Origin: Microbacterium hydrocarbonoxydans
Lineage (GTDB): Bacteria; Actinomycetota; Actinomycetes; Actinomycetales; Microbacteriaceae
Reading direction: 5' to 3'
DNA: 64,000 nucleotides
Assembly (NCBI RefSeq): GCF_900105205.1
Contig: NZ_FNSQ01000005.1
Location: forward strand, 3,348,001 to 3,412,000
In this document: piece after piece, positions 62,143-64,000 of the stretch
Layout: each line of letters opens with the position of its first letter
Position numbering within the stretch: the stretch's first letter is position 1
Notes under the pieces: model-generated
Database searches by the model: none
What the model saw: only the letters and a program-made list of their open reading frames with translations
Told to the model about the DNA's origin: nothing
Translations under genes and position numbers: made by a program

Positions 62143-62841
62143 TCAGACCTGGACGATACGCGGAGGCGGCGGCGGGGCGAGCTGTCGCTGGGGGACGCCG
62201 TGCGCCTCGCGGTGCAGACGCTCCATGCGGCTGTCGAGCTCGGCGGCGGCCTCGGCGGCGTCGGTCAGGCTCTCCACGAGGTGCGAGGGGACCTGGTTGG
62301 AGAACTTGTAGTAGATCTTGTGCTCCAGGCTCGCCCAGAAGTCCATCGCGATCGTGCGGAACTGCACCTCGACCGGCACCGACAGCGCTCCGGTGGAGAG
62401 GAACACGGGCACCTCGATGATGGCGTGCAGGCTCTTGTACCCGTTGTCCTTCGGGGTCGCGATGTAGTCCTTGACCGTGCGCACCGTGACGTCGTCCTGC
62501 GCGGTGAGCAGATCGAACAGCCGGTACACGTCGGCGACGAAGCTGCAGGTCACGCGGACGCCCGCGATGTCGGTGATCTCGGAGCGAATGCGCTCGAAGT
62601 CGGGCTCGGCGATCCCCTTGCGGGCGATCTTCTCGACGATACTGTCGGGCGTCTTCAGCCGGCTCTTGACGTGCTCGATCGGGTTGTACGCGTGGTGGTG
62701 GGTGAACTCGTCACGAAGGATCGAGATCTTGGTCTCGACCTCCCGCATCCCGAACTCGTACTCGCGCAGGAAGCGCTGGAACTCATCGCGGAGCTCCCGA
62801 GTCTGCTGGATGGCGTCGTCGGTGACCTGAAGGGACGTCAT
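62143..62841 (-). CDS. Small alarmone synthetase (RelA/SpoT nucleotidyltransferase domain)
   Basis: A 232-residue synthetase of (p)ppGpp lacking the hydrolase and regulatory domains of Rel. Segments DIAGVRVTCSFVADVYRLFDLL, DYIATPKDNGYKSLHAII and VEVQFRTIAMDFWASLEHKIYYK match the RelQ/RelP type. The C-terminus is a Pro-rich tail (APPPPPRIVQV). A minus-strand TAACGT box (62849-62854) lies seven bases before the ATG, so it is leaderless. Confidence 0.92.
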   Translation of the reverse strand: MTSLQVTDDAIQQTRELRDEFQRFLREYEFGMREVETKISILRDEFTHHHAYNPIEHVKSRLKTPDSIVEKIARKGIAEPDFERIRSEITDIAGVRVTCSFVADVYRLFDLLTAQDDVTVRTVKDYIATPKDNGYKSLHAIIEVPVFLSTGALSVPVEVQFRTIAMDFWASLEHKIYYKFSNQVPSHLVESLTDAAEAAAELDSRMERLHREAHGVPQRQLAPPPPPRIVQV

Positions 62842-62910
62842 GCCTCCGACGTTACGCGTCCGTGATCGGAACGGGCTGTGGATCGCCGATGAGAAATCGG
62901 CGGGCGATCC

Positions 62911-62947
62911 TTGACGATGTCGGAGGCCGGGTCTACAACGGAGCACA
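62911..62947 (+). promoter_or_regulatory. Promoter of the SnoaL-like gene
   Basis: TTGACG (62911-62916) and TACAAC (62934-62939) are 17 bases apart, and the ATG follows seven bases later at 62947. One of the clearest complete leaderless promoters in the window. Confidence 0.75.
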
Positions 62948-63306
62948 TGACCAGCGCAGGCGAGAAGTGGACCGAGGCGTACATCGAGGCGTGGCGGTCG
63001 AACGATCCGGAGCGCATCGGCGCGCTCTTCACCGAGGACGCCAGGTACCTGACGAGCCCAGACTCGGAGCCGCGCGTCGGTCGACAGGCGATCGTCGACG
63101 GCTGGCTCGAGGATCTCGACGATCCCGGGACCTGGACGTTCGAGTGGTCGGTGCTGCATGAGCACGACGACTTCGTCGCCGTGCAGGGCCGCACCGAGTA
63201 CCCCGCCGAACGCGACTACCTCAATCTCTGGATGATCCGACTGGATGCCGAGGGGCGGGCGACCGAGTTCACCGAGTGGTACATGCCACGCCCGCACAGC
63301 CCGTGA
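62947..63306 (+). CDS. SnoaL/NTF2-like protein
   Basis: A 119-residue protein with the cone-shaped NTF2-like pattern: KWTEAYIEAWRSNDPERIGALFTEDARYLTSP, GRQAIVDGWLEDLDDPGTWTFEWSVLHE and LNLWMIRLDAEGRATEFTEWYMP. Members bind or hydrolyse small molecules; the role here is unknown. Divergent from the alarmone synthetase. Confidence 0.82.
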   Translation: MTSAGEKWTEAYIEAWRSNDPERIGALFTEDARYLTSPDSEPRVGRQAIVDGWLEDLDDPGTWTFEWSVLHEHDDFVAVQGRTEYPAERDYLNLWMIRLDAEGRATEFTEWYMPRPHSP

Positions 63307-63339
63307 AAGGGCCGCACCCGCTAATTCGGCGCGCAGGGA

Positions 63340-64000
63340 TCACGACGGCTGAGCGCGGCCGACGCGGGGAGTAGGGCGGGCTGCGGCATCCGTCCTGGCG
63401 TCCACGAGGTCCTGACCCGACAGCACGCCTGGCAGGCCGCGTCCGTGACGCGTGGTGAACAGCAGCACGATGGCGAGGAGGATCAGGAGCGACGAGGCGA
63501 CGCCGAACAGCCCGCCCAACAGTGACAGCGCCGAGAGCCCGCCGATCCCGCCCGCCCAGCGCAGCACCCGGGCGAGCGGTGCCGGCAGCCGCGACCCGGT
63601 GTACCGCAGTTGGACCGCGATGTCGCCGACCGACCGTCCACCCACCAGGATCACCAGGAGGAAGACACTCGTCGGGACGATCGCGGACAGCGCCGAGGCG
63701 AGGGACCCGTCGAGCACGGCGGCCCGGTCGTTCGCGATGTACTGCAGCCACGCCTGCACGCCCACCCCGACCCCGGCGCTCAGGAAGCCGTAGGCCAGCG
63801 CGTCGCACAGCATCGCGAGGGCGCGACGCCCCCGGGTGACCGGGCGGGCAAGGTCGGCGTCGGCACTCACCTGAGAGCCCCGCAGCGATCGGGGGACGAC
63901 GAATGCCAGCGCGCACCCCAGGACCGCCCCGAGCGTGTTGGTCAGGAGGTCGCCCACGTCGAAGAAGCGGTAGGCGCAGGGATACAGTCCCCCGACACCG
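63340..64000 (-). CDS. VanZ-RDD membrane protein (5' end outside window)
   Basis: The visible part has a VanZ-like segment at its start (RFFDVGDLLTNTLGAVLGCALAFVVP) and a C-terminal RDD domain (RRALAMLCDALAYGFLSAGVGVGVQAWL, SVGDIAVQLRYTG). Several spans; the reading frame stays open to the window edge, so the first part of VanZ is missing. VanZ-RDD proteins are linked to antibiotic resistance or stress but their function is not established. Confidence 0.85.
   Translation of the reverse strand, partial: GVGGLYPCAYRFFDVGDLLTNTLGAVLGCALAFVVPRSLRGSQVSADADLARPVTRGRRALAMLCDALAYGFLSAGVGVGVQAWLQYIANDRAAVLDGSLASALSAIVPTSVFLLVILVGGRSVGDIAVQLRYTGSRLPAPLARVLRWAGGIGGLSALSLLGGLFGVASSLLILLAIVLLFTTRHGRGLPGVLSGQDLVDARTDAAARPTPRVGRAQPS

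Overview
The window is high-GC chromosomal DNA whose coding style suits an actinobacterium, most likely Microbacterium or a close relative in Microbacteriaceae. The pointers are the frequent GGATGCC/GCATCC words, many leaderless starts (a TANNNT box 6-7 bases before ATG or GTG), a CebR-type cellobiose operon and SoxR/ArsR families of actinobacterial type. I see no rRNA, tRNA, CRISPR array, transposase or prophage. It looks like an ordinary chromosome arm rich in nutrient-uptake operons.

Layout. 1-1197: end of purD, apparently frameshifted, followed by a repeat-rich gap. 1777-7000: a polar amino acid ABC transporter, an acetyltransferase, and a PadR-controlled MFS exporter. 7070-10440: a second, frameshifted acetyltransferase, a DUF2945 protein, purC and a nucleobase permease. 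10597-17579: a 5-oxoproline catabolic operon (NRAMP-like transporter, PxpA, DUF1445, PxpBC fusion, biotin carboxylase-BCCP) with a divergent GntR regulator. 17614-19194: a TetR/DUF1266 pair. 19288-25392: cebEFG-bgl-cebR for cellobiose, with two perfect CebR operators. 25510-27074: apt and purSQ. 27391-35411: an exported protein, a VOC protein, DUF1761, an alpha-glucosidase with its LacI regulator, an AGCS symporter and NhaA. 35474-37844: an arsenic cluster (arsR, arsO-like, arsC) without a pump. 37999-41066: small proteins, sodA, and a SoxR-controlled ferredoxin/flavin reductase pair. 41103-49760: an Opp-type transporter operon ending in a GH3 glycosidase, with a divergent TetR. 49771-61381: an M20 amidohydrolase and a molybdenum island (moaA, modABC, a molbindin regulator, moeB-moeA-moaC-moaD, moaE-mog, and a membrane-bound sulfite-oxidase-fold enzyme). 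61497-64000: a Cys-rich protein, a small alarmone synthetase, a SnoaL-like protein and a truncated VanZ-RDD protein.

The most unusual content is between the genes. Six unrelated families of short palindromic intergenic repeats can be read here. Family A is 85-86 bp with 15-bp terminal inverted repeats, five copies. B is 54 bp, two copies. C is an 89-bp tandem unit, three copies. D is 80-81 bp, two copies flanking an A element. E is about 83 bp, three copies, one merged with the sodA terminator. F is 78 bp, two copies. Several families show compensatory changes in opposing arms, so the folded shape appears to be kept while sequence drifts. I recognise none of them as a named repeat class.
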